This document shows, piece by piece, positions 5,300 through 5,719 of a stretch of 5,719 bases of DNA (its first letter is position 1; each line of letters opens with the position of its first letter). The stretch lies in assembly GCA_007132395.1 (NCBI GenBank), contig SLOR01000175.1:1-5719 (forward strand), read 5' to 3'. Made by a program: the position numbers and the translations under genes. The DNA is from Bacteroidales bacterium. GTDB taxonomy: Bacteria > Bacteroidota > Bacteroidia > Bacteroidales > UBA7960. The notes beneath the pieces were generated by a model that did no database searches, was not told the origin of the DNA, and saw only the letters and a program-made list of their open reading frames with translations.

Positions 5300-5719
5300 T
5301 TAGTTAATAATCAAAGGCCAGTACAATTGTGACAGAACCAGTGCGGCAACAATACCCACCAGTCCGATAACAATACCTACCCTCACCATGTCGGGTGTTT
5401 TGATAAATCCCGTACTCATGGCAATGGCATTGGGGGGCGTAGAAATGGGCAGCAGCATAGCCATATTGCAGGCTGAGCCAATTACCAGCGAAGTAATTAC
5501 CAGGCTGAATCCTTCACCACCAATACCACTTGTACCCATACTCACTGCAAGGGGAATAAGCAAAGTGGCAGTAACGGTATTGGAGAGGAAGTTGGAAAGC
5601 ATAAGTGCCACGAAGCCGAAAACAAGCAACAACAACAATTGCGGGAACATTTCCCAGTTGATGCTCGACACCAGCCACATGGCCAATCCGGTATTTTCCA
5701 TGCTAATGCCCAGGGCGAT
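5300..5719 (-). CDS. DASS/SLC13-family anion:Na+ symporter, C-terminal part (5' end outside window)
   Basis: Only the last 139 residues are present. The reading frame stays open to the window edge, so the gene begins beyond 5719. The first visible residues read IALGISMENTGLA, the usual internal DASS motif (LALGxAMExTGLA). The internal Met at 5701 is therefore not the start. Further family features are SNFLSNTVTATLLIP, which carries the SNT motif that in this family helps bind Na+ and substrate, and LPISTPPNAIAMSTG. The protein then ends after a final hydrophobic helix (VGIVIGLVGIVAALVLSQLYW). Members of this family carry di- and tricarboxylates or sulfate across the inner membrane, usually with Na+. 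The visible part does not settle which. The gene is first, as far as visible, in the group with the response regulator and kinase. Confidence 0.9.
   Translation of the reverse strand: MALGISMENTGLAMWLVSSINWEMFPQLLLLLVFGFVALMLSNFLSNTVTATLLIPLAVSMGTSGIGGEGFSLVITSLVIGSACNMAMLLPISTPPNAIAMSTGFIKTPDMVRVGIVIGLVGIVAALVLSQLYWPLIIN

Noticed and set aside
5300..5701. Transporter starting at the Met encoded at 5701
   Set aside because: The frame stays open to the window edge and the codons before this Met complete the DASS motif LGISMENTGLA, so it is an internal residue.

Overview
The window looks like chromosomal DNA from a member of the Bacteroidota. This rests on the best promoter-like site (a TACTTTCG -7-type element ahead of smpB), the A-rich leaders without Shine-Dalgarno sequences, the protein styles, and a dense field of REP-like hairpins of a kind seen in that phylum. 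No marker gene fixes the genus, so the assignment is an inference.

Layout. Positions 1-577 hold no gene. They carry eleven short hairpin units that share a CATAGCGATAGAAA-like tail, arranged as two tandem, diverged copies of one composite block (7-307 and 322-577). A rhomboid-family intramembrane serine protease gene (619-1284, +) begins 41 bases after the last unit. Every gene after it is on the minus strand. smpB (1311-1757) encodes the tmRNA-binding protein of trans-translation and converges on the rhomboid gene with a 26-base gap. A membrane-anchored calcineurin-like metallophosphoesterase (1846-3099) comes next. After a 165-base gap there is a group read right to left: a DASS/SLC13-type transporter whose 5' end lies outside the window (5300-5719), a single-domain response regulator (4798-5286), and a soluble histidine kinase with an N-terminal cyclic-nucleotide-binding-like domain (3265-4773). 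Gaps of 13 and 24 bases suggest that these three form one operon.

How the genes may work together. The kinase has no membrane segment, so it probably reads a cytoplasmic signal through its CRP-like domain and passes phosphate to the response regulator next to it. The regulator has no DNA-binding domain, so it should act through protein contacts. Co-transcription with a Na+/dicarboxylate- or sulfate-type transporter hints at a link to anion uptake, but the sequence does not prove it. The smpB, phosphoesterase and rhomboid genes look like independent housekeeping or envelope genes.

The points most worth a second look are the duplicated hairpin array with covarying stems, the altered ligand pocket of the CRP-like domain, and the roughly 100-residue insertion inside the kinase's dimerisation/phosphoacceptor region.
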